NCBI GenBank assembly: GCA_964608315.1
Contig: CAZSNF010000019.1
Coordinates: 4,868 to 68,867 of the forward strand
Length of the DNA: 64,000 bases
From: VXPQ01 sp964608315
GTDB taxonomy: Bacteria; Bacteroidota; Rhodothermia; Rhodothermales; VXPQ01
Direction of reading: 5' to 3'
Shown: positions 26,990-35,012 of the stretch, piece by piece
How the letters are laid out: every line of letters starts with the position of its first letter
How positions within the stretch are numbered: the first letter of the stretch is position 1
Translations under genes and position numbers: made by a program
Notes under the pieces: generated by a model
The model's database searches: none
Told to the model about the DNA's origin: nothing
The model's input: only the letters and a program-made list of their open reading frames with translations

Positions 26990-29200
26990 TCAAAACGCCC
27001 CCATGCGCGGAACGACCGCTTCGTCGATCCGCATCTCGCGGGCGCACAACACGATGTCGAACCAATGCTTAACAAGTGTTCCATATGCGCCGACCAGATC
27101 GCGCAGGCGCGATCTGCGTTCGGCGACGCCGCCGACCAAATCGACCGGCGCATCGCATTCCTGCTGCGTTGCAAATTGCTCCAGCGCATCCGCAAACCGC
27201 CTCAAATCCGCCCGCATGGGCGGTATCGATCCGGCGGGACCCGACAAGGCATGCTCGATATGGAGCATCGACATGCCCGCGGATCGCTCTACGACGCCCC
27301 GGCACGCCATGTTGAAATCGGCTTGATCGAGCGAGGCGTACGCGGCGAGATATTTCCCGAGGTCGTACAGCCTGCGAGGAAGCAAGTCGGACTGCGAAGC
27401 GCCCCATTCCGCAATCAGTGCCGCGAGTATGTCGTTGGTCCTGAAGCCTTCGAAGCCGATCTCCGCCGGAAACGGCGCGCGTTCTTCCGCGGGGCGATGT
27501 CCAATGACGTATCCTCCGCAAAATCCCCGCAAGAGCGACGGAAAAACGGCGTCCAGCGTTGTGCTGAATACGCCGTCCTCGTTGCGTCCCGCAGGCATGA
27601 ACGGAGGGAGCAACTCCCGATTGTCGACGCCCATATTCATCCCCAGGCAGAACAACCCGTTGCCGATGGTGGGACGCGCCGTTGCGCGTCCCACCTCGCG
27701 GGCGCTCATGCCTTCCGGATAGCCGGCCCGAACCAATCGCCCCAGAGAAGCCCCTTCGAGAAACAGCCTGGACACATTCGACGACGTCCCTGCGTCTCCT
27801 GCATGACCGACAAAGGTTAGCCCCACGCGACCGTTCGGCAAACGCCGCAAGAGCTGCGGCTGCGCATCGTCTACGACCATGTCGTCCCGGCCGGATTCCT
27901 CCAGCAAGCGCACAACCGAACGACCAAGCAGCGTTTCGTGCATTTCGACGAAATCCGCTTCCTCCGCCTGCTCCCAATCGCATGCGCCGAACCAGTACTC
28001 GTTGGGGTCCGCTTGCGAAGAAAGCGCGACGCCGGACCGGGCGCCCGGCGCCTTGAACAAAGGAGGGGTCGCATCATCGTCCACCTGCAGGGAGAGTTCC
28101 CCCGCCGTAGCCAGCAGCAACGCATTCCGGTTCGCCCCGTAATTCGTGCTGCACGCTTCGCTCCCGCAAAGCGCGAAACGCAATACGTCCGGGTTGCAAC
28201 CGGTCTCGTCCGCCAGCGTGCGTATCAGGGTCGCTCGCCAGGCTTCGTCCAGATATTCCACCTCGCCGCCGATATCGTTTCGCAAGGCCTCAAGCGCAAT
28301 CGCGAGACGCGCCTGTTCCTCGGGGCTCGAACTGTCCGCCACGACGAAACGCACAGATCGCCCATGCCTGGATGCATGCTCGCCCCAGGATCGCAGCGCG
28401 GCAAGCACGCTGTCCATGCGATGGCGCGTAGGAATGCCGATGGAGGATATATGGCCCCGCTCTTCAGGAAAATCCGCACCGTTCACCCCGTAGCGCATCG
28501 CTTCTTCCCGTACGGCGGATTCCGACGTCAGCAACCCGGATTCGGCCCATGCGCGCCACGTTTCAGAATCCACGGCCTCCGTAACGCTCCCGGCGAATTC
28601 CCGACGGATCCGGTGCTCGTGCGAAGCCATGCTCCGAAACCGGTCTGCGCGAAACAGTTGCTGCGCTTCCATTGCGCGCAATGCCCTGACCGCCCCTGTG
28701 CGTCGCGAGCGAACCAGTACGCGCTCGTTGCCCATGCCGACCGCCTCCACGTCAAAACAGCGATACCGCTCCGCGGCGGCGGACGCCGAGGCGATCCGCG
28801 CGGGACCTTCGACATACAGCAACATCCGCGTACGCCAGCAACGAGCAATATCCGGCGGCGCCATGCGGCGGATACCTCGCCGGGGATCGCCGATAACGTA
28901 TTTCCCGGCCCGAAAACCGTAATACACCACGAATCGGCCTTGCCCCTCCTCTTCGCCTTCCCAATGCAGGATGCCCGGCGCCTCAAGCGCTCGCAGGCCG
29001 CTCAGCGTGCCTTCGTACCCGCGCACGTCGAGACCAGCGTCCGCAAGCGCGCCATACAGGTCCAGCATGGATTCGCCGAAAACATGAACCCCGACGCTTT
29101 CTACGCCGTGATAGTCCAGCAAGGCCGCCACGCAGACGCTTTCTCCCGAATGTTCTTCCATAACGCGAGCGAATGCCCGCTTGACGTCTTGCGAATCCAT
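26990..29200 (-). CDS. Fusion of inactive C39-like domain and family-2-like glycosyltransferase
   Basis: A 736-residue protein. Residues about 15-132 align along their length with the C39 domain of the cluster's own exporter ('GLDVRGYEGTLSGLRALEAPGIL', 'KYVIGDPRRGI'). The catalytic Cys position holds Val in 'ESVCVAALLDYHG', with a Cys one place on, and the catalytic His is Arg in 'GRFVVYYG', so it cannot cut but could bind leaders. Residues about 252-395 look like a GT-A fold: 'SSIGIPTRHRMDSVLAAL', 'NYGANRNALLLATAGELSL', then V-D-D-D at about 373-376. A possible catalytic 'GRNEDGVF' is at about 538-545. The remainder is helical and unassigned. It is likely the modifying enzyme that glycosylates the small peptides. 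I know no described enzyme with this fusion. Confidence 0.75.
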   Translation of the reverse strand: MDSQDVKRAFARVMEEHSGESVCVAALLDYHGVESVGVHVFGESMLDLYGALADAGLDVRGYEGTLSGLRALEAPGILHWEGEEEGQGRFVVYYGFRAGKYVIGDPRRGIRRMAPPDIARCWRTRMLLYVEGPARIASASAAAERYRCFDVEAVGMGNERVLVRSRRTGAVRALRAMEAQQLFRADRFRSMASHEHRIRREFAGSVTEAVDSETWRAWAESGLLTSESAVREEAMRYGVNGADFPEERGHISSIGIPTRHRMDSVLAALRSWGEHASRHGRSVRFVVADSSSPEEQARLAIALEALRNDIGGEVEYLDEAWRATLIRTLADETGCNPDVLRFALCGSEACSTNYGANRNALLLATAGELSLQVDDDATPPLFKAPGARSGVALSSQADPNEYWFGACDWEQAEEADFVEMHETLLGRSVVRLLEESGRDDMVVDDAQPQLLRRLPNGRVGLTFVGHAGDAGTSSNVSRLFLEGASLGRLVRAGYPEGMSAREVGRATARPTIGNGLFCLGMNMGVDNRELLPPFMPAGRNEDGVFSTTLDAVFPSLLRGFCGGYVIGHRPAEERAPFPAEIGFEGFRTNDILAALIAEWGASQSDLLPRRLYDLGKYLAAYASLDQADFNMACRGVVERSAGMSMLHIEHALSGPAGSIPPMRADLRRFADALEQFATQQECDAPVDLVGGVAERRSRLRDLVGAYGTLVKHWFDIVLCAREMRIDEAVVPRMGAF

Positions 29201-29206
29201 ATCCAT

Positions 29207-29211
29207 CCTCC
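29207..29211 (-). promoter_or_regulatory. Ribosome binding site that decides the start of the C39-like/glycosyltransferase gene
   Basis: GGAGG directly abuts the ATG at 29206 but is six bases from the next in-frame ATG at 29200. Only the second has workable spacing, so translation probably starts at 29200 (MDSQDVKR). Confidence 0.7.
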
Positions 29212-29313
29212 ACGAATTCCGCCGGACGACCGGCGTTTATTGCCTCTGGACATATTTCCGGCGAACCGCCGCCGTTCTCTCTTCGCTTGTGCAGCAAGAA
29301 CACATGCGTCCGG

Positions 29314-29511
29314 TCACGAACCGCAGAATTTGCGGCAAGCCCTGGCGTACCGTCGGCCCGTAACCCAGGCCTGCGCCCAGCCGCCCTGGAAGTATCCGAC
29401 GATGCTGCCGTACGCACCGCAACCGGTTATGATGAACGGCGTCAGTTTGCCGCAACCTTCGTTGTTGCGGCCGCCTGTAATTTGCATTTCTTCTGCTGAG
29501 AGTATTCTCAT
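29314..29511 (-). CDS. Small double-glycine peptide precursor A (65 aa, four cysteines)
   Basis: A 65-residue precursor with leader MRILSAEEMQITGG (L4, E7-E8, M9, GG13-14), nearly the same pattern as precursor B. The 51-residue core begins RNNEGCGK and has four cysteines at core positions of about 6, 17, 45 and 49, two near each end, enough for two disulfides. Between them is a Gly/aromatic-rich loop ('YGSIVGYFQGGWAQAW') with Ser and Thr available for modification. A strong AGGTGA site lies upstream of the ATG. It is the first gene of the cluster and probably the main product. Confidence 0.88.
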   Translation of the reverse strand: MRILSAEEMQITGGRNNEGCGKLTPFIITGCGAYGSIVGYFQGGWAQAWVTGRRYARACRKFCGS

Positions 29512-29838
29512 GACGTCACCTCGCAATAGGTTTTGAGATAAAGCGAACCGGCTCCCGATCCGGCGCAAACGACCTGTTTCGGTTTTGCGCCCTTGCGAAG
29601 CCGTTCAGTTACGGGGTCTTTCCCCGTTTCTGCGCCTTAAGACACAAAAAGCGCCCGAATATGACCTCCCGGGCTCATTTTTTTGTCATTTTTTTCGCAG
29701 GCGGCCATCTTTCAGGCATATCTTGGAACACTTGATCTTGCCTGCGGTCGAAACGGAATGGATTCCGGAAATATGGATCAGGCGCCGTATTCCTCCGCAA
29801 GCGTCTCGCCCACCCTCTCTCTGCAAACGCTGTCCGCC
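29512..29838. other. Intergenic region upstream of the peptide cluster
   Basis: Divergent promoter region between precursor A and the VOC gene. AGGTGA at 29516-29521 is the ribosome site of precursor A. A 6-bp hairpin, ACGGGG-TCTTT-CCCCGT, lies at 29611-29627; it would fall in the precursor mRNA leader if transcription starts further upstream. T-rich runs occur at about 29680-29700. An in-frame extension of the VOC gene reaches back to 29683 but looks non-coding. No promoter box could be assigned. Confidence 0.5.
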
Positions 29839-30228
29839 ATGCAATCGCTCACGCCGAACATCCTCGTCGAAGCCATCGAGCCTGTGCTGCCCTTCTGGGT
29901 GGACCGCCTCGGATTTACCGTCGCCGACAAGGTGAACGAAGGAGATCGCCTCGGATTCGTTATCCTGACGAACGGCCCGGTCGAAGTGATGTATCAGACC
30001 CTGGAGAGCGTCCGGAACGATGTGCCGGAACTGGTCGATACCCCCCTCAGGGGCAACGCGCTGTTCGTCAAGACGAATACGCTGGAAGAACTGGACGCAA
30101 TCGACGAGGCGCTGGCCGATGCGGAGCGGGTTATTCCCCGCAGAAAGACCTTCTACGGAGCCGACGAGGTCATCGTGCGCGAACCCGCCGGCAATGTGGT
30201 GACGTTTGCTTTTTTCGCCGGGTCGTAG
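29839..30228 (+). CDS. VOC/glyoxalase-like family protein
   Basis: A small protein of 129 residues counted from ATG 29839, chosen because VOC proteins normally begin 'M.SLTPN..VE'. An ATG at 29773 would add 22 residues. The single beta-alpha-beta-beta-beta module pair runs from 'LTPNILVEAIEPVLPFWVDRLGF' to 'IVREPAGNVVTFAFFAG'. Other family features are 'GFVILTNGPVEVMYQTLES' and 'VKTNTLEELDAIDEAL'. VOC proteins bind metal and act as lyases, dioxygenases or antibiotic-resistance proteins, usually as dimers. The specific role is unknown. It is divergent from the peptide cluster, so an immunity function would be speculation. Confidence 0.8.
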   Translation: MQSLTPNILVEAIEPVLPFWVDRLGFTVADKVNEGDRLGFVILTNGPVEVMYQTLESVRNDVPELVDTPLRGNALFVKTNTLEELDAIDEALADAERVIPRRKTFYGADEVIVREPAGNVVTFAFFAGS

Positions 30229-30328
30229 GCCGGCGAACGCCTGCTGCTCTGCGAGTGGCGCGCCTGCAAGAAACGACGCCCTTTACAGGCGAATGCGGCG
30301 CGCCGGGCGAAGCGTTTTTGATCAGGCC

Positions 30329-31006
30329 CTAGCGTATCCCCAGATACGGACGAACGGCTTCCGCCCAGATAGCGTAGCCCGCCGCGTTCATGTGCAAGCC
30401 GTCTTCCAGAAAAATGTGCGGCGACGGTTCGCCGTCCTCGCCCAGCATCGGCGTGAAAACATCGATGTAATCAAGGTGATCCCGGGTGCGGGCGTACGCC
30501 TCGATCAGTTCGTTCGCCTTGCGCATTTCGTCCATGAGCGAACGGCGGGCCAGACTCGGTTTGATGGCGATGAACGCGATGCGGGTATCCGGGAGCTGGT
30601 TGCGCATGAGGGAAACGAAGCGGCGATAGTCCGTAAAGACTTGTTCGGCCGTCTTGCCTGCGACCACGTCGTTGTCCCCTTCGTAGATCAGGACAAGACG
30701 CGGCGCATAGGGCGTAACGATCCGGCCCGCAAAGTAAATCAGGTCCGACATCTGCGATCCTCCGAACCCCCGATTGATGACCCGGGCGTCAGGAAAATCT
30801 TCTGCAAGGGTGGACCACATCCGAATGGACGAACTTCCCGCAAAAAGCACGGCGCCCGCCGGCGGCGGATCCGTCTCGTCCATTTGCTCGAAAGTCCGGA
30901 TAGCTTCTTCCCACTGATTTTGCGCATACGCCGGGGAAGCGGCGGCAAGCGTCATAATTCCGAGGAGGCAGGCCGGGACGATAGGGAATCTGGCGGAACG
31001 GTTCAT
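30329..31006 (-). CDS. Secreted SGNH/GDSL hydrolase
   Basis: A 225-residue esterase-type hydrolase with a signal peptide ending PAYAQ. The four SGNH blocks are visible: block I 'VLFAGSSSIRMW' (catalytic Ser), block II 'INRGFGGSQMSDL' (Gly), block III 'LIYEGDNDV' (Asn), and block V 'DGLHMNAAGYAIW' (Asp and His of the triad). It is similar in size and motif to bacterial platelet-activating-factor acetylhydrolase-like or carbohydrate esterases. It probably removes acyl groups from glycans or lipids in the periplasm. Its stop TAG sits in TAGGGCCTG, the same sequence as the tip of the nearby MITE-like elements. Confidence 0.92.
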   Translation of the reverse strand: MNRSARFPIVPACLLGIMTLAAASPAYAQNQWEEAIRTFEQMDETDPPPAGAVLFAGSSSIRMWSTLAEDFPDARVINRGFGGSQMSDLIYFAGRIVTPYAPRLVLIYEGDNDVVAGKTAEQVFTDYRRFVSLMRNQLPDTRIAFIAIKPSLARRSLMDEMRKANELIEAYARTRDHLDYIDVFTPMLGEDGEPSPHIFLEDGLHMNAAGYAIWAEAVRPYLGIR

Positions 31007-31085
31007 GGCTATGGACTGGATTATTTTTCTGATCCTGCGAATGCGGCGGACGATTTCGTCAAGGCCTTGTTCGCGCTCGCGAATC

Positions 31086-31352
31086 AGGGCCTGTTAATAC
31101 TATGCAGCAATGCTCTGTTCCGTCAGGCACGGCGTCAATCAAGGCGCGAGGAGTGAAGTTTGGTGGTTCCAAATGAGCGACGAGCAACGAAGAGTAACGC
31201 CGTGACCGGCGGAACCCGAAGGGCGGGGCCTCTTTTCCCGCCATGCGGCGTTGCCGCTCGCTTATGTGGCCGGGCCACACTGCGCTCGCGGCGCCTGGCC
31301 TGGCGGAAAAACAGGCCCCGCAGAGCGCCGCTGCATAGTATTAACAGGCCCT
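31086..31352. mobile_element. MITE-like element B, 267 bp with perfect terminal inverted repeats
   Basis: Both ends read AGGGCCTGTTAATACTATGC (plus three more matching bases) in inverted orientation, at 31086-31108 and 31330-31352, a 23-bp perfect inverted repeat. There is no transposase inside; the interior is GC-rich and non-coding. No clear target-site duplication (flanking bases CA and TA). The right tip overlaps the stop codon of the HEAT/cytochrome gene. Probably mobilised in trans by an unlinked insertion sequence. Confidence 0.85.
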
Positions 31353-34300
31353 ACCGTATCGCAATCATAAATTCCACAAGGTCGCGGATATCCCGCTCCG
31401 AAAGCAAGACGGACATATCGGGCATGGCGGAAGGCCCCCCGGCTGCGCCAAAGCCCGGGGCAATGCGCGCCGCCGGATCCACAAGGGATTCAAGCAACTG
31501 CTCCCGGCTCAACTGCGATCCGATCCCGACAAGAGACGGCCCCACGCCATCCTCTCCGCTCGTCGCATGGCAGCGGGTGCACTCGCCGGCGGCGTTCCCC
31601 AGAAAAACCTGACGGCCCCGCCGCCGGTTTCCGCCATAGAGGGCCGCAGCGAAGGGCGGATTCGCATCCCGCCAGGCCTGCGCCCGCGCTTTCAGGGCCT
31701 CGGACCCCGCCCCCTCCGCGGCTTCAAGAATATCCAGGCGAATTTCCGGAACGGCGTCTCCGCTTTCGAGGCGATCCAGCAATTCGACCAGCACGGCGTC
31801 CGTCTGCGCGGAAGGCAATCCGCTCAATGTGGCCAGCGCGCTTTGCTGTTCGGGAATCCCGCCCTCCCGCAGGGCGTCGCCGAGCACGGACGCCACGACG
31901 TCGTTGCTCAAATCGGCTTCCGGCGCCAGTTCGAGCGCCAGCATGCGCACTTCGGCGCTCGAGTCCGCCAGCGCGCGGCGCAGGGCGGCGGCATGATCCG
32001 CATCCGACAGGGCGAAAAGCGCCTTCAGGGCCGCCGTGCGGACTTTTTCCGCATCGTCCATGTTCAGCCGATCCGCAAGCAAGGCGTCCATCCCATCGAC
32101 ATCCAGGCGAGCCGCAGCAACCACCGCGGCTTCGCGCACCTCTGCGCTTGCATCCGCCAGCAATGTTTCGGTCAGGGGCGCAACCGCTTTCCGCGCAGCG
32201 TTCGCCGGACGCTGCACAGGACCCAGATACGCGCCGTCCACCCGATCGAGCGTAGACGGCTCCGCCCAAACCCCCAGCGCCGCAATGGCTTCCGCCCGCA
32301 TGGCCGCAGGCGCATCGGTTCGCGCGGCGTAGGCCGCCAGACGCTCCGCGTCCGCATCGCCGCCCACCCGCAGGTTGGCGCTTACGGCCCGACGCAAAAG
32401 CGGCTCATTCTCGAAATCGGTCACATCCAGCAGGGCAGCCAACGCGGGAAGCGCCTCGGGAATGCCGCCATCGTCGTTGATGGCGCGCGCCGCCTCGGTC
32501 GCCACCCTTTCGTCGGAATCGGCGAGAAACGTCGCCACCTCTTCGCGTCCCATCCGGCGCAGCGCAAGCACCGCCCCGATACGGACCGCGCCGGAAGCAT
32601 GCCCCAGCAGATCCGCAAGCGCTTCCGCGTCCCCGATCCGCGCCAGCGCCAGCGAACCTGCATGGCGCAGATACACATCCTGTCCGCTGGCCTCTTCCAG
32701 CAGCGTGATCAACCCGTCCAGCGCAGGGCGATGGGCCATGCGCCCAAGCGCCTCCGCTGCAAAGAAACGAACCCGGTCGGATTCGTCGGACAGCAACGGA
32801 ACCAGCGCATCGCCCGCCGCCGCGTAGCGGACGTCGCCCAACACCTTCGCAGCCTGCGCGCGCATTTCCGGGTCCGGATCGTCAAGCAGGGCGACCAGCG
32901 GCTCGGCCTGCTCGACGTCCCGCAACGCCAGCTGCCACAAACCCCATACGCCATGGATGCGGGCCAGCGGCGTTTGCGCCTGCCGAACGGCTTGCAAGAA
33001 CGTTTCCGCATCCCCCCGGCGCGCCAGCTCGAACTGCGCTTTCTGTCGCACCCGCATGTCCGCATGGCCCAGCATATAATGCAACGCATCCGGCGCAACC
33101 AGTTCGAAATCCGTCGCAAGCAGCGTACGCACCTCGTTGCGCTGCATTTCGTCCGGCTCGGCGGCGTCCAGTTTCCAGACGCGCCCGGCGCCCTTCGAGC
33201 GCCATCCGTCGATCCAGTCGGTAAAATACAAGGCGCCGTCCGGGCCGAACGCCAGCCCGGTGGCCAGTACGCTTTTTACGGCGACGTCTTCTTCCGCGAG
33301 TTCGAAACCCGCTCCTTTCGGCGCAAGGCGAAAGGCGTGAATGTCCGACGTAAAGGCAGACCCGGTGTACTCGGACATGAAAAACCGACCGCGCCACGCT
33401 TCGTTCAGGGCCGCGCCCGGATTATATACGACGCCTGTCGGACCGTCATGGTAATTCATGATCGGGGGGGTAATAAAGGCCGGTTGCCCTTCGAAATGCG
33501 GCAGATACATCCCCTCGTCCATCCAGGGCTTCCAGGAATTGTTCGTTTCCTGATGATATTTCCCGAATTGCCAGTGCGTCCGCCAACCGCTGTCGGAACC
33601 CTCGACGAGGTATACGAGCCGCTCGCTTTCGTTCGGATGATCCCCGTCGTTGTCCACGCTGATCAGGTTGCCGTGCGCGTCGAAATCGAATTCGTGCGTA
33701 TTGCGCAGTCCGCGGGCAAACCACTCCAGCCCGGACCCGTCGGGAAAAGCCCGGAGAATAGCGCCCTGATGCGGGTAGTGAACAGATTCCCCTTCCTGCG
33801 ACGCAAGGCTCAGACCCATATCGCCGACGCCCCAGTAAATGCGTCCTTCCGGTCCCATGACCACGCCGGAAACGCCATGGCCGGAAAATCCGGGATGGAC
33901 ATTGAACCCCCAACCGAGAGTCGTTACGTCCGAAACGCCCGGCGAAGGATTCCCCAGTGCGTTCGCCAGCCGGTACACGCCCGGCGCCGCCCCCAGATAG
34001 ATATCGTCTTCGTGCGCCATCAGCCCCCCGAGAATATCCGAAACCGGCGTATTGAACCCGGAAACCAGTACGTGCGCCCGATCCGCTACGCCGTCCGAAT
34101 CGCTGTCCTCCAGGCGATAGAGCCGCTCCTTGACCACGGTCAGATCGCGCCAGTCCCGGGATCCGTCTTCGTTGAGATCGGGCATCCATTCGTTCTCGTC
34201 GCTCGCCTCCGGGGCCATAACCCTCTTCAAAAAGGCCTCGAAGTCGTGGACCGTCTTCATTGCAAGCCCTTCGAGGCGCCAGTCCGGATGCTGTCGTATG

Positions 34301-34653
34301 TCCAGCAAGCCCATCGTGCGGCTGGACCTTGTCACCAGCACCTCGCCGGTGTTCGCCACGTCAATGGCGACGGGGTCCTCGATCAGGTCCTCCGTGGCGT
34401 ACATGGAAAGTACGAGCCCCGCTGCAGGAGACGCATCGACGGACGCGGCGATTTCCCTCGCCTTCTCTGCGGTTTCGGCGGGATCCGCCTCAATCACAGG
34501 TTCGGAGGCGAAAACGAAGGGCAGCGTATCCGGAGGAACGACGGCCCGCTCGTCGCCGGCGTCCCGCATGGGGCCGCAGGCGGAAAACACGACGAGAAAC
34601 AACGCGATCGGCGCCGGAGCGAACCGGCGAAAACGGCAGAAAAAACGAAACAT
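31351..34653 (-). CDS. PVC-type dehydrogenase: beta-propeller, HEAT repeats and C-terminal cytochrome c
   Basis: About 1100 residues. The start at 34653 is chosen just before a lipoprotein signal (ending VVFSACG); two earlier ATGs exist. Domains in order: a linker; a six/seven-bladed propeller of the 'membrane-bound dehydrogenase' type (about 75-520, with 'RIYWGVGDMGLSLASQEGE', 'GLRNTHEFDFDAHGNL', 'DGDHPN'); a long HEAT-repeat array (about 540-1000); and a class I cytochrome c domain with heme motif C-T-R-C-H in 'AAGECTRCHATSGEDGVGPSL' and a Met ligand near 'SAMPDMSVL'. These large proteins are common in Planctomycetes, Verrucomicrobia and marine Bacteroidota, where they are thought to oxidise sugars and pass electrons to the respiratory chain. 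The exact substrate is unknown. The stop codon overlaps the tip of MITE-like element B. Confidence 0.88.
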   Translation of the reverse strand: MFRFFCRFRRFAPAPIALFLVVFSACGPMRDAGDERAVVPPDTLPFVFASEPVIEADPAETAEKAREIAASVDASPAAGLVLSMYATEDLIEDPVAIDVANTGEVLVTRSSRTMGLLDIRQHPDWRLEGLAMKTVHDFEAFLKRVMAPEASDENEWMPDLNEDGSRDWRDLTVVKERLYRLEDSDSDGVADRAHVLVSGFNTPVSDILGGLMAHEDDIYLGAAPGVYRLANALGNPSPGVSDVTTLGWGFNVHPGFSGHGVSGVVMGPEGRIYWGVGDMGLSLASQEGESVHYPHQGAILRAFPDGSGLEWFARGLRNTHEFDFDAHGNLISVDNDGDHPNESERLVYLVEGSDSGWRTHWQFGKYHQETNNSWKPWMDEGMYLPHFEGQPAFITPPIMNYHDGPTGVVYNPGAALNEAWRGRFFMSEYTGSAFTSDIHAFRLAPKGAGFELAEEDVAVKSVLATGLAFGPDGALYFTDWIDGWRSKGAGRVWKLDAAEPDEMQRNEVRTLLATDFELVAPDALHYMLGHADMRVRQKAQFELARRGDAETFLQAVRQAQTPLARIHGVWGLWQLALRDVEQAEPLVALLDDPDPEMRAQAAKVLGDVRYAAAGDALVPLLSDESDRVRFFAAEALGRMAHRPALDGLITLLEEASGQDVYLRHAGSLALARIGDAEALADLLGHASGAVRIGAVLALRRMGREEVATFLADSDERVATEAARAINDDGGIPEALPALAALLDVTDFENEPLLRRAVSANLRVGGDADAERLAAYAARTDAPAAMRAEAIAALGVWAEPSTLDRVDGAYLGPVQRPANAARKAVAPLTETLLADASAEVREAAVVAAARLDVDGMDALLADRLNMDDAEKVRTAALKALFALSDADHAAALRRALADSSAEVRMLALELAPEADLSNDVVASVLGDALREGGIPEQQSALATLSGLPSAQTDAVLVELLDRLESGDAVPEIRLDILEAAEGAGSEALKARAQAWRDANPPFAAALYGGNRRRGRQVFLGNAAGECTRCHATSGEDGVGPSLVGIGSQLSREQLLESLVDPAARIAPGFGAAGGPSAMPDMSVLLSERDIRDLVEFMIAIR

Positions 34654-34736
34654 GGAAAACGTAACGAGCATGATGAACATCGGAGGCGAACGCATCGTAT
34701 GCAACGCGGCATCCTCAAAAACGCTTCAGAATGTAA

Positions 34737-34993
34737 CGGATACTCTGATCAAAACCACTTCGCTCAGCGCGTCACTGTTGCCTGCAAGGCACATCATGAT
34801 TGCCTTGTTGAAATCAGCAAGAACCACTGTGGATTCAGTGCGTTGGGGACGTGACGCGCCCTTCGGGAGGCTGCGAGAGGCGCGCTGGCTGTGTCATTCC
34901 TCATTATGTGGGGCCTGCCACATTGCTTCGTCATTCCTTGCCAGCGCACCCCTCGCAAGCCTCTGAGCTTTGTGGACTTAATCAGAGTATCCT
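34737..34993. mobile_element. MITE-like element A, full copy, about 256 bp
   Basis: Ends GGATACTCTGATCAA (34738-34752) and TTAATCAGAGTATCC (34978-34992) are inverted repeats with one mismatch. The interior is non-coding and clearly homologous along its length to the copy at 47108-47363 (shared blocks such as TTGAAATCAGC, GCGCCCTTCG, TCATTCCTCATTATG, CTTCGTCATTCCTTGCCAGC and CCTCTGA). It lies between the divergent HEAT/cytochrome and ogt genes; its right end is 20 bases before the ogt ATG, so it probably contributes promoter sequence to that gene. Confidence 0.85.
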
Positions 34994-35012
34994 AACAATA
35001 GAAAATTCCTGT

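Noticed and set aside
29237..29455. Minus-strand 72-codon frame overlapping precursor A
   Set aside because: Different frame from the precursor, no double-glycine leader and no ribosome site; precursor A explains the region better.
31567..34854. 1095-codon plus-strand frame opposite the HEAT/cytochrome gene
   Set aside because: Shadow frame: the other strand has CxxCH, propeller and HEAT motifs in perfect order.
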